Shown piece by piece: positions 18,673 to 26,811 of a stretch of 64,000 bases of DNA. The stretch's first letter is position 1. Each line of letters starts with the position of its first letter. Under the pieces are notes generated by a model that ran no database searches, was not told the origin of the DNA, and saw nothing but the letters and a program-made list of their open reading frames with translations. The stretch is from Lachnospiraceae bacterium (GTDB taxonomy: Bacteria; Bacillota; Clostridia; Lachnospirales; Lachnospiraceae): contig JAFUIR010000004.1 of NCBI GenBank assembly GCA_017468395.1, positions 62,001 to 126,000 of the forward strand. Reading direction: 5' to 3'. The translations under genes and the position numbers were made by a program.

Positions 18673-20142
18673 TTATTTTCCCCTTAAAATATCCGCAATC
18701 AAATCCCTCTCGTCCATGGGATATTTGACCCCTTTAATCTCCTGATAGTCTTCATGGCCTTTTCCCGCCAAAACGATAATGTCGCCGGGTCTGCCGTTTT
18801 GAATCGCATAGGCAATGGCCTCTTTTCTGTCGCAGATTTCCACATATTTCCCATCCGTCTTTGCTATGCCCGTCTTAATATCATTAATGATGTCCTGAGG
18901 TTCTTCAAAACGCGGGTTATCGGATGTGATAATCGTCAAATCCGCCAGTTTTCCGCTGACCTCTCCCATCTCATAACGGCGAAGTTTGGAGCGGTTTCCG
19001 CCGCATCCGAACAGACAAACCAATCTGCCGGGCTCATATTCTTTCAGAGATTTTAACAAACTCTCAAGCGCCATGGCATTGTGCGCATAGTCAATAAGCA
19101 ACGTAAACTCAGGGGAAACCTTTACCGGTTCAATACGTCCCTTCACTTTCACGTCCAAAAGGGCCTTCTTAATATTTTCCCCGGACACACCAAAATGGCG
19201 GCAGATAGCAATGGCGGTCAAAGCGTTATACACGCTGAACCTTCCCGGCGTTGCCACCTCTACGTCCATATCCAAAAGACCGGACACTGTAAACTCCACG
19301 CCCAGATTTCCCGATTTTTTCGACAGTTTCAAATTACTTGCCAAAAGGTCTGCTCCCTCTTTCAGCCCGTAAGTTTCCATTTGGCATGTGTGACCTTCCA
19401 GCACCGTTTTATAATGACTGTCATCGCTGTTTACAATGCCCACTTTGCACTGTTTAAAGAGCAGCCCCTTACAAGCCATATATTCTTCAAAACTGCTGTG
19501 TTCTGCTGGACCGATGTGATCCGGCTCCATATTGGTAAAAATACCATAGTCGAATACAAAGCCTTGCGTGCGGTGCAGCATCAGTGCCTGAGACGAAACT
19601 TCCATTACCACCGTGTCACAACCACATTCTACCATACGGCTGAAATACTCTTGAAGCAAATAGGACTCCGGTGTTGTATTTTGCGCATGAATGTGGGTAT
19701 CCCCAATAATGACTTCAATAGTTCCTACAAGTCCTACCTTGCGGCCTGCATTTTCCAAAATAGACTTTACCATGTATGTTGTGGTGGTCTTTCCTTTTGT
19801 TCCCGTAATACCGATAACAGTCAACTTGTCTGCAGGATTTCCAAAGTATGCCGCAGAAATAAAAGCCATGGCATATCTGGTATTCTCCACCCGTATCACC
19901 GTCACAGTCTCTCTTTGCTCAGGTAAAAGTTCTACGTCCTTACTTACCACCAAAACTTTTGCACCTTTGCTTACCACTTCCGAAGCAAACTCATGTCCGT
20001 CAAAAACAGCACCTTCAATACAAATAAAAAGGCACCCCTCAGTGACTTTCCGGGAGTCATAAACTACTTGTGTCACTTCAGTTTGCAGATTTCCGCAAAC
20101 ACATTCATATTCCAATTTTTCCAACAATTTCTCAAGTCGCAT
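18673..20142 (-). CDS. murE: UDP-MurNAc-tripeptide synthetase, meso-diaminopimelate type
   Basis: Adds the third residue of the peptidoglycan stem peptide in the cytoplasm. 489 residues. Seen: N-terminal YDSRKV and UDP-binding region, ATP-binding GITGTKGKTTTTYMV (about 111-125), ENTT/NTTPES region, EVSSQAL, DYAHN and GCGGNRSKLRR. The signature DNPR (in TSDNPRFEEP) is that of meso-Dap-adding MurE, so the organism probably has Dap-type peptidoglycan. It stands apart from the mra cluster at 1-4 kb. A good GGGAGG site precedes the ATG. Confidence 0.95.
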   Translation of the reverse strand: MRLEKLLEKLEYECVCGNLQTEVTQVVYDSRKVTEGCLFICIEGAVFDGHEFASEVVSKGAKVLVVSKDVELLPEQRETVTVIRVENTRYAMAFISAAYFGNPADKLTVIGITGTKGKTTTTYMVKSILENAGRKVGLVGTIEVIIGDTHIHAQNTTPESYLLQEYFSRMVECGCDTVVMEVSSQALMLHRTQGFVFDYGIFTNMEPDHIGPAEHSSFEEYMACKGLLFKQCKVGIVNSDDSHYKTVLEGHTCQMETYGLKEGADLLASNLKLSKKSGNLGVEFTVSGLLDMDVEVATPGRFSVYNALTAIAICRHFGVSGENIKKALLDVKVKGRIEPVKVSPEFTLLIDYAHNAMALESLLKSLKEYEPGRLVCLFGCGGNRSKLRRYEMGEVSGKLADLTIITSDNPRFEEPQDIINDIKTGIAKTDGKYVEICDRKEAIAYAIQNGRPGDIIVLAGKGHEDYQEIKGVKYPMDERDLIADILRGK

Positions 20143-20223
20143 AATTACCTCCCATAGTTATGCATTATCTATATATTTTACTCTATTTTGGGCATATTTA
20201 CCACCATTAATTGTATTGCATGC

Positions 20224-20250
20224 AAAAAGCCCGGGGGAATCCGGGCTTTT
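20224..20250 (-). terminator. Terminator after recJ
   Basis: AAAAGCCCGG and CCGGGCTTTT form a GC-rich 10-bp stem with a 6-base loop; on the minus strand it continues into TTTTTGC. It lies about 125 bases after the recJ stop and before murE. Confidence 0.85.
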
Positions 20251-20376
20251 CGCATTTTCTTATGAGGGGGGGAGATAGTGAGTTCATCAACTATCTGAAA
20301 TAACTATAACTTTAATTTGTGTCCATTTTGTGTTCAAATTATTAGAAAAAAATAAAAACAAAAGAAAGAATTTATT

Positions 20377-22161
20377 TTAACAGAAGTTTTGCAGCACAAT
20401 CTGCACCTCTTCTTTCCCCCGGAAAGAGTTTACGCCTATTTGATAAGTTACGGCCAACTCATAATTACATTTCTGTACAAACAGTTTTTCTGCCGCACCA
20501 TCGCCGTATTTTTCATCCACTACAGCCGCAAATTTACTCCATTCCCCGAAATATACCGCCTCTTTGCAAACGCTACCCTCTTCACAAATGACAAATTTTG
20601 CATAAAGACCGGTTTTTCCCATCTTGGATGCAGAAAGAAAATGCACATCCTTTCTGGCAAAAAGAGGTTTCGGGTTGGCTACCCCAAAAGGCTCTAACAC
20701 TTCCAGTTCCTTTGCCATTTTTTTATCTGCAAGTTCCAAGGGCATAGGAACGTCAATGTGCACCTTTGACACAAAATCATCCTCCGTCAGCGTACAGGTT
20801 TCGTTTATTTTTGCGGCAAACAGCTCCACATTTTTCTCTTCCATGGAAAGTCCCGCCGCCATTTTGTGACCTCCGAATTTGGTAAACAGTTCCTGACATG
20901 CCACCATAGCCTCATACATATGATAACTTTCTATGGAGCGCCCTGAGCCCTTTACTCCCTCCTCGCCCTTGGTGAGCACAAACACGGGTTTTCCATACTT
21001 TTCCCGGATTCTTCCTGCAATAATCCCTGCCAGACTTTCATGGCAATCCGGCAAATAAACTACCAGCACTTTTTCTTCCAAAAGTCCTTTTTCTTCTACA
21101 TATTTTACCGCCCCGTCTACCCCTTTTTGGGTCATAAGTTTGCGGCTGTCATTCAATTCTTTCAGTTCCCCTGCAATGGCCAGCGCCTCCTGCTTCTTTT
21201 GCGCATTTAACAGTTCAAGAGCCCGAAGAGCCGTATCTAATCTGCCGGTTGCATTCATACAAGGACCGATAATAAAGCCCACATGGTAGGCATTTATATT
21301 TTCCGGCTCAATGCCGTTTACTTCCATCAGTGCCAAAATTCCCTCTACGGGATTTTGACGGATCCGCTTAAGTCCTTCCTTTACCACAATCCGGTTTTCG
21401 TCCAAAAGTTCCATAACATCACAGATAGTTGCAATAGCTGCAAACTGCAAAAGTTCTTCCAAAACTTCCTGCATTTGTGGTGTTTGCATTTGGGGATTTT
21501 GCTCCTTTATTTTCCGGTACAGCGCACAAATTACTTTATAGGCAACCATTCCACCGCAAATACCGGGATAAGGATAACTGCAATCGCTTCTTTTAGGGTC
21601 TACTACCGCCGCTGCCGGTGGCAAAATCTCTGTTCTGACACCGTTTTCTTCTTTAAAAGGCACCTCATGATGGTCGGTTACCACCACTGTCATACCAAGC
21701 CTCCATGCGTAGGCAATCTGCGGCGCTGCCGCAATACCGTTATCACAGGTAATAATCGTGTCCACCCCTGCTTCATGAGCCTCCAGAATCAGTTGCTCAT
21801 TCAGACCATAACCATCCCTGATTCTGTGGGGAATGGCTGTGTCCACAATGGCTCCTATGGTTCTGAGACCTTTGGTCAAAATGTGGGCAGAACAAATACC
21901 GTCCACGTCATAATCACCAATAATGCGGATAACCTTCTTTTCCTGTATTTTATTTAAGATCACTTCCACTGCCTTATCCATATCTTTTAAAAGCATGGGG
22001 TCATACAAATCTGCCAGAGTGCCGTACAAATACTTTTGTACCCCTTCCTTGGTCACCACATCCCTGTTTCTAATAATCCGGGCAGTGACAGGGCTAATAT
22101 GAAACTTTTCACTCCAACTTTCAAAATCAGCCTTCTTGGCTGCAACAAACCACTTTTCCAT
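20377..22161 (-). CDS. recJ: Single-stranded-DNA-specific exonuclease RecJ
   Basis: DHH-family 5'-to-3' ssDNA exonuclease used in recombination and mismatch repair. 594 residues. Seen: DYDVDG (motif I, about 83-88), TCDNG, DHHEVP (DHH), GRLDTALRALELL, and the DHHA1-type GGHKMAAG near 420, followed by an OB-like C-terminal domain. It lacks the additional C-terminal domain of longer clostridial RecJ proteins. Lies downstream of scfAB-secDF. Confidence 0.96.
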   Translation of the reverse strand: MEKWFVAAKKADFESWSEKFHISPVTARIIRNRDVVTKEGVQKYLYGTLADLYDPMLLKDMDKAVEVILNKIQEKKVIRIIGDYDVDGICSAHILTKGLRTIGAIVDTAIPHRIRDGYGLNEQLILEAHEAGVDTIITCDNGIAAAPQIAYAWRLGMTVVVTDHHEVPFKEENGVRTEILPPAAAVVDPKRSDCSYPYPGICGGMVAYKVICALYRKIKEQNPQMQTPQMQEVLEELLQFAAIATICDVMELLDENRIVVKEGLKRIRQNPVEGILALMEVNGIEPENINAYHVGFIIGPCMNATGRLDTALRALELLNAQKKQEALAIAGELKELNDSRKLMTQKGVDGAVKYVEEKGLLEEKVLVVYLPDCHESLAGIIAGRIREKYGKPVFVLTKGEEGVKGSGRSIESYHMYEAMVACQELFTKFGGHKMAAGLSMEEKNVELFAAKINETCTLTEDDFVSKVHIDVPMPLELADKKMAKELEVLEPFGVANPKPLFARKDVHFLSASKMGKTGLYAKFVICEEGSVCKEAVYFGEWSKFAAVVDEKYGDGAAEKLFVQKCNYELAVTYQIGVNSFRGKEEVQIVLQNFC

Positions 22162-22212
22162 TTTCCCGGTTTCTCCTAGTTTTTGTTACAAAACATTCAA
22201 AGCAGACAAAGC

Positions 22213-22250
22213 AAATCAAGGCACCGGAATTTTCCGATGCCTTGGTTTTT
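22213..22250 (-). terminator. Hairpin after secDF, possible terminator
   Basis: AAGGCA-CGGAA and TTCCG-TGCCTT pair around a short loop. The T-rich side is clearer on the plus strand (GGTTTTT) than on the minus strand, so on the secDF side it may act as a weak terminator or 3'-end stabiliser before recJ. Confidence 0.6.
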
Positions 22251-22255
22251 GCCGA

Positions 22256-24538
22256 TTAAGGCAACTCTTCTACTACTTTTTTCGGTCTGTCTTTGATTTT
22301 CTTCTTTAAAATATACCAAAGTGCGCCTGCAAGACAAATCGAAGAATAAGTTCCTGCCGCAATACCTACCATAAGAGGCAGGGCAAACTCTTTAATGGCC
22401 GTAACGCCCAAAATATAAAGAGCCGCCACCATGATAAAGGTAGTCAGGGAAGTAAACAAACTTCTGGAAAGGGTCTGGGTAATACTCTTGTTGACCACTC
22501 CATCCAAATCCTCCAAACGGTCTTCCTCTTCCCTGTTTTCGCGGATTCGGTCAAATATGACAATAGTCGCATTAATGGAATAACCTACAATAGTCAGCAT
22601 ACATGCAATAAAAGTGCTTCCCACGGAAACTTTTGCTACCGCATAAAATGCAAGTACCACCAAAACGTCATGCAAAAGTGCCACAACACCACTGACACCG
22701 AAACGCAAATCCTTAAAGCGCAGCCTGATATAAAACAACATACAAACAATAGCAATCGCCACTGCAATAATAGTATCGGACTTCATCTCATTACTGATGG
22801 TGGAACTGATAGTTTCTGACTGAATCTGACCTTCCATTACTCCAAATTCGTTCATTAACATTTCATCCACTGCCGCTCTCTGGGCATCGGTCAAAGTATT
22901 GCTCTTAAATACAACCTCGTTGGTTCCCTGTACAGGCTGAGGCTGCACTGCACTACCGATAATTGACTCAAACTTCGGCAAAATTTCACTTTCAATGGCT
23001 GCCAGATCATATTCTTTGTTAAAGGTAACTGTAGTCGCTGTACCACCCTTAAAATCCAGACCAAAATTCAGAATTTCTCCGGTACTTACTTTATTAATGC
23101 CCATCATAACAAATCCGCCTGCAATAACTACCAGCGAAATAGCAATGAAAATGGCTTTTCTTCCCACAAAATTAAATGCCTTGCGCTCTTTTGCCACGCC
23201 ATACCACTTTTCTTTCTTAAATCCGATGGCATAGAAAGCATGCATCAGCAGTCTGGTAACGATCAGTGCCGTAAACATGGAAAGTGCAATACCGAGCACC
23301 AATGTCTGTGCAAAACCTCTGATGGAACCGGAACCGAAAATCCAAAGTACCGCTGCTGCAATCAAAGTTGTTACGTTACCGTCTATAATGGCAGAATTAG
23401 CCTTTTTAAATCCTATGTCAATGGAGGATTTTACAGTCTTGCCCTTCGCCAGTTCTTCTTTAATACGGGCAAAAATAATTACGTTTGCATCCACCGCCAT
23501 ACCAATGGACAAAATAATGCCAGCAATACCGGACAGGGTCAAAGTCAAATCAAATCCGTTGAGAAGCAAAACAATCAGTGCGGTATACAAAAGAAGTGCC
23601 AATGTGGCAGCTACACCACTGATGAAATAAACAACAACCATAAATACCGCAACCACAACCAAACCGATAGCTGCCGCTTTTAAACTGGTGCTGATTGCCT
23701 CTGAACCAAGCTGGGCACCAACCACCTTGGAATGCAGTTCTTCCAGTTCCAATTTCAAACCGCCGATGCGGATGGTGGAAGCAAGAGCCTCTGCCTCTTC
23801 CCATGTATAGTTACCTGTAATGGATGCCTTACCGTCAGTCAATGCATCCTGCACTGTGGGCACACATACAAAATTGCCATCGTAATAAATGGCCAGGGTT
23901 TTGCCGATTGCCTCTGTAGTAGCCTTCGCAAATTTTTCTTTTCCTTCATCGGTCAGAAGCAATTCCACGCCGATTTCCGTATTCTGCATGGAATCTGTAT
24001 AACTCATGGCACGGGCCTCTTTTACGTCCGTTCCCACCAATTTAATGGAACCGTCTGCTTCCAGCTCGTCCAAAGTTTTGTTAAGTTCATACTTAATGTC
24101 GTAATTTCCCTCAGAATCCACTACATAACTACCGGTATAGTTTTCCGTTCCGTCACTACCGGTCTGGGAAATAAAATAAAGTTGTCCCGGTTTGCCCAGT
24201 TCTTCCAAAATCTTATTGGCGTCCGATACACCGGGAATTTCTATGTTAATACGGTCTTCCCCTTCCTGATATACCAGTGCCTCTGTGCTGTATTTGAATA
24301 CTCGCTGCTGCAATTTGCTGATAGTGTCCTGCATATCCGTAGCATCCGGCGCTTCCTCGCCCACTACCTGATAAGTAATGCTGACACCGCCTGCCAAATC
24401 AAGCCCTAATGTGATATCGGATGCAGATATGGTACCGTAGTCATCAATACCGTACACATCCACCCATGTCACACCTGCCAGTGCCAAAATCATTGCCAGA
24501 ATGACAAGTATTCCTTTACCTTTTGTCATATTCGCCAT
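22256..24538 (-). CDS. secDF: Fused protein translocase subunit SecDF
   Basis: Membrane protein that uses the proton motive force to help SecYEG export. 760 residues with SecD (about 1-440) and SecF (about 455-745) fused. Seen: N-terminal helix, GLDLAGGVSITYQV (SecD start), a large extracytoplasmic P1-type domain, six helices including GMAVDANVIIFARIKEEL, then a second start GLDFKGGTATTV and six helices with GYSINATIVIFDRIREN. Fusion is common in Firmicutes. The ATG overlaps the scfB stop by one base (TAATG), implying translational coupling to the peptide maturase. Confidence 0.97.
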   Translation of the reverse strand: MANMTKGKGILVILAMILALAGVTWVDVYGIDDYGTISASDITLGLDLAGGVSITYQVVGEEAPDATDMQDTISKLQQRVFKYSTEALVYQEGEDRINIEIPGVSDANKILEELGKPGQLYFISQTGSDGTENYTGSYVVDSEGNYDIKYELNKTLDELEADGSIKLVGTDVKEARAMSYTDSMQNTEIGVELLLTDEGKEKFAKATTEAIGKTLAIYYDGNFVCVPTVQDALTDGKASITGNYTWEEAEALASTIRIGGLKLELEELHSKVVGAQLGSEAISTSLKAAAIGLVVVAVFMVVVYFISGVAATLALLLYTALIVLLLNGFDLTLTLSGIAGIILSIGMAVDANVIIFARIKEELAKGKTVKSSIDIGFKKANSAIIDGNVTTLIAAAVLWIFGSGSIRGFAQTLVLGIALSMFTALIVTRLLMHAFYAIGFKKEKWYGVAKERKAFNFVGRKAIFIAISLVVIAGGFVMMGINKVSTGEILNFGLDFKGGTATTVTFNKEYDLAAIESEILPKFESIIGSAVQPQPVQGTNEVVFKSNTLTDAQRAAVDEMLMNEFGVMEGQIQSETISSTISNEMKSDTIIAVAIAIVCMLFYIRLRFKDLRFGVSGVVALLHDVLVVLAFYAVAKVSVGSTFIACMLTIVGYSINATIVIFDRIRENREEEDRLEDLDGVVNKSITQTLSRSLFTSLTTFIMVAALYILGVTAIKEFALPLMVGIAAGTYSSICLAGALWYILKKKIKDRPKKVVEELP

Positions 24539-25935
24539 TAATTTTCTTCCTCCATTTCAGCCAAAGCCGCCTTAATCATAATCGCACATTCCACACGCTT
24601 GCGCTGTAATTCACAGCCAATGTCATAGGCATCGTTGATATTGCCGTGGAAATTGTAGGAATTGGCAGCGCATCCGCCGCTACAGTAAAACTTCGCAAAA
24701 CATTTTTTGCATTTTTCTTTTGCGTACACATTGCAGCATTTAAAATCATCTCTGATGTCAGTGCGGACAATACCCTCATCCACATTTCCCATCAGGAATT
24801 TTTCCTGTCCCACAAACTGATGGCAGGGATAAAAATCCCCCCAAGGGGTAACTGCCAGATATTCCGTACCCGAACCGCAGCCCGAAAGACGCTTTGCAAC
24901 GCAGGGACCACCCTCCAAATCAATCATAAAATGGAAGAAATTAAAGCCCTTACCTTCTTTTCTGCGTTTAATCAGTTCCACTGCCAACTTATCATATTCT
25001 TCCATAAGCGTGGGCAAATCCGCTTCCTGAATGGCATACCAGTCTTCCGGTTTGGCCACTACAGGCTCCACGGAAATCTGCTTAAAGCCCATGTCCGCCA
25101 AATGAGTTACATCCTCTGCAAAATCCAGATTATTGTGAGTAAAAGTACCACGCACATAATAATTCATCTGGTCACGGCTCTCTGCCACTTTTTGGAATTT
25201 GGGTACAATCAGGTCATAACTTCCCTGACCGCCCCTGAAAGGACGCATTTTGTCGTTTACTTCCTTCCGTCCGTCGATGCTCAGTACCACGTTTGCCATT
25301 TCTTTGTTGGCAAACTCCATAATTTCATCATTCAAAAGCACACCGTTTGTAGTCAGTGTAAAACGGAATTTTTTATTATGAGGCTCTTCCAGACTTCTGC
25401 CGTACTCTACCAGATCTTTTACCACCTGCCAGTTCATCAGAGGCTCTCCGCCAAAGAAATCCACTTCCAGATTTACACGGCTTCCGGAATTTGCCACCAG
25501 AAAATCCAACGCCTTTTTACCCACCTCAAAACTCATCAGTGCTCTGCGTCCGTGGTATTCGCCTTCTTCTGCAAAACAATACTGACAAGCCAGATTACAG
25601 TCATGGGCAATATGCAGACACAGCGCCTTTACAACGGTCTGTCTGTTTTTGAAATCAAAAATATAATTTTCATATAAATCGGGGGCAAACAGCTGACCTG
25701 CTTTTTCCAGTTCCAGCACTTCATCCACTGCCTCCATAATTTCTTCTTCGGGATATTTTAAATTTCCGCAGTTTAAAACTGCCGCTTTAATTAAATCCTC
25801 TTCTTTAATTCCTTCATTTACAAGAGGCTCAATCAGGCCGATCATATCATATACAATATCATCCACCACATGCACAGCCCCACTATTCACGTCCATAACA
25901 ATGTTATAGCCATTGTTTTTATATTGATGTATCAC
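24538..25935 (-). CDS. scfB: SCIFF thioether maturase, radical SAM/SPASM protein
   Basis: Installs a Cys-to-Thr thioether (sactipeptide/ranthipeptide type) in the SCIFF peptide. 465 residues. Seen: N-terminal peptide-recognition (PqqD-like) region (about 1-90), radical-SAM motif CNLACQYC (Cys 113, 117, 120), GGEPLMNW, and a C-terminal SPASM region rich in Cys, including GPCVAKRLSGCGSG, WGDFYPCHQF and CKKCFAKFYCSGGCAAN, for the auxiliary iron-sulfur clusters. The start is a GTG six bases after GGAG. It lies 87 bases downstream of the peptide gene scfA and overlaps secDF, matching the known genomic association of SCIFF with SecD/SecF. Confidence 0.96.
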   Translation of the reverse strand: MIHQYKNNGYNIVMDVNSGAVHVVDDIVYDMIGLIEPLVNEGIKEEDLIKAAVLNCGNLKYPEEEIMEAVDEVLELEKAGQLFAPDLYENYIFDFKNRQTVVKALCLHIAHDCNLACQYCFAEEGEYHGRRALMSFEVGKKALDFLVANSGSRVNLEVDFFGGEPLMNWQVVKDLVEYGRSLEEPHNKKFRFTLTTNGVLLNDEIMEFANKEMANVVLSIDGRKEVNDKMRPFRGGQGSYDLIVPKFQKVAESRDQMNYYVRGTFTHNNLDFAEDVTHLADMGFKQISVEPVVAKPEDWYAIQEADLPTLMEEYDKLAVELIKRRKEGKGFNFFHFMIDLEGGPCVAKRLSGCGSGTEYLAVTPWGDFYPCHQFVGQEKFLMGNVDEGIVRTDIRDDFKCCNVYAKEKCKKCFAKFYCSGGCAANSYNFHGNINDAYDIGCELQRKRVECAIMIKAALAEMEEEN

Positions 25936-25967
25936 GATGCTCTCCTTTTTAGTCCTTTACGATTAAA

Positions 25968-25993
25968 TAAGCAGCGACGCCAATCGCTGCTTA
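25968..25993 (-). promoter_or_regulatory. Intercistronic hairpin between scfA and scfB
   Basis: TAAGCAGCGA and TCGCTGCTTA form a perfect 10-bp stem with a 6-base loop, followed on the minus strand by only a short TTATTT run. It is 29 bases past the scfA stop and could be a leaky terminator or a 3'-end stabiliser favouring peptide over maturase. Confidence 0.75.
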
Positions 25994-26022
25994 CCTCAAG
26001 TCATTTCGTTCTGTTTTATAAA

Positions 26023-26166
26023 CTATTTAATCTTTTCGCAGCTCTGGTTGCCTACTGTGCAAGAAGTTTTGCAAGCAGACTGACAAGATGTCTGGCATTC
26101 GCCACAGCCGCCTTTTTTCATGGATTCTTTTAAATCTCTGGTATTGAGTGTCTTAATATGCTTCAT
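26023..26166 (-). CDS. scfA: SCIFF six-cysteine ranthipeptide precursor
   Basis: 47-residue precursor with six cysteines in its C-terminal part (21, 24, 28, 32, 36, 43), the defining pattern of SCIFF (six cysteines in forty-five residues). The N-terminus MKHIKTLNTRDLKESMKKGG acts as leader; the core contains GCGECQTSCQSACKTSCTVG with Thr residues available for thioether linkage. AAGGAGG precedes the ATG at good spacing. The maturase scfB follows. Its role is not settled; work on ranthipeptides in Clostridia has linked them to cell density signalling. The gene is short enough to be missed by length-filtered gene calling. Confidence 0.96.
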   Translation of the reverse strand: MKHIKTLNTRDLKESMKKGGCGECQTSCQSACKTSCTVGNQSCEKIK

Positions 26167-26223
26167 GAAAATAGCCTCCTTAATTATTCACCGGATTATC
26201 CCGACTTTAACTAATACTTGCAT

Positions 26224-26251
26224 AGTATAACATATATTTCTCATTTGTAAA
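26224..26251 (-). promoter_or_regulatory. Promoter of scfA
   Basis: On the minus strand: -35 TTTACA (26246-26251), 16 bp, -10 TATACT (26224-26229) with an extended TGn just upstream. Transcription would start near 26217, leaving a leader of about 50 bases with the strong ribosome site. It lies in the gap after the upstream small membrane protein gene. Confidence 0.65.
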
Positions 26252-26277
26252 AGAGTTTTTTCAAAAAATGACAAGTT

Positions 26278-26667
26278 TTACCCAAGCATGCCACCAAGCA
26301 TACCGCTTCCGGCGCAGATAAGCAGCGTGGTAACAAAGTCCGTGGACACTTGGGAAACGGACCGGTTTGCCACCAATGATACTATAAGCAACACGATAAA
26401 ATAGGCACTTCCCATAACAAATCCCCAGAAAAACTTCTTATTACCAATTCTCTTTCCCGTAATAAATCCCGCCAGAAACGTAGAAACCACATAAATTACA
26501 ACAATTCCCACAGACACCATTTTGGCGGAAAGTTCAAAACGGTACAATAGAAAAGCCAGAAGCACTAAAAGAAGCCCTGTTATTATGTACGAAAAAAGCA
26601 GACATTTTCCCAAAAGCAAAGCAGAAACCTTTCCTTCCGGCTCTTTCGACTCTCTCCTTCTCTCCAT
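26278..26667 (-). CDS. Small four-helix membrane protein (TIGR04086-like)
   Basis: 129 residues with a charged N-terminus (1-15) and four hydrophobic segments (about 20-42, 48-66, 76-100, 108-129), with a glycine-rich end SGMLGGMLG. The size, topology and position just upstream of scfA-scfB-secDF match the TIGR04086 type of membrane protein found in Clostridia; this assignment is from memory of that neighbourhood and layout. Function unknown. AGGAG lies 7 bases before the ATG. scfA has its own promoter, so cotranscription is possible but not required. Confidence 0.75.
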   Translation of the reverse strand: MERRRESKEPEGKVSALLLGKCLLFSYIITGLLLVLLAFLLYRFELSAKMVSVGIVVIYVVSTFLAGFITGKRIGNKKFFWGFVMGSAYFIVLLIVSLVANRSVSQVSTDFVTTLLICAGSGMLGGMLG

Positions 26668-26728
26668 TCCTTTACTCCTACCCTAACTAAACTTTATGTA
26701 AAATGTATATGTTTCAGTTGGCAACATC

Positions 26729-26758
26729 TTGACAAAAAACTTTCATTTATTGTAATAT
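26729..26758 (+). promoter_or_regulatory. Promoter of the CNNM/CorC-type gene
   Basis: -35 TTGACA (26729-26734), 18 bp, -10 TAATAT (26753-26758) on the plus strand, 54 bases before the TTG start. A perfect consensus -35 suggests good basal expression. Confidence 0.75.
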
Positions 26759-26811
26759 GAATTTTAATTACCATTTCAGTTAAAAAAAATTTACAAAGGA
26801 GTGAACTTATT

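Noticed and set aside
24646-25677. Long plus-strand open frame opposite scfB
   Set aside because: Antisense shadow of the radical SAM gene; no ribosome site, no recognisable domain, His/Phe/Ile-rich composition typical of reverse frames.
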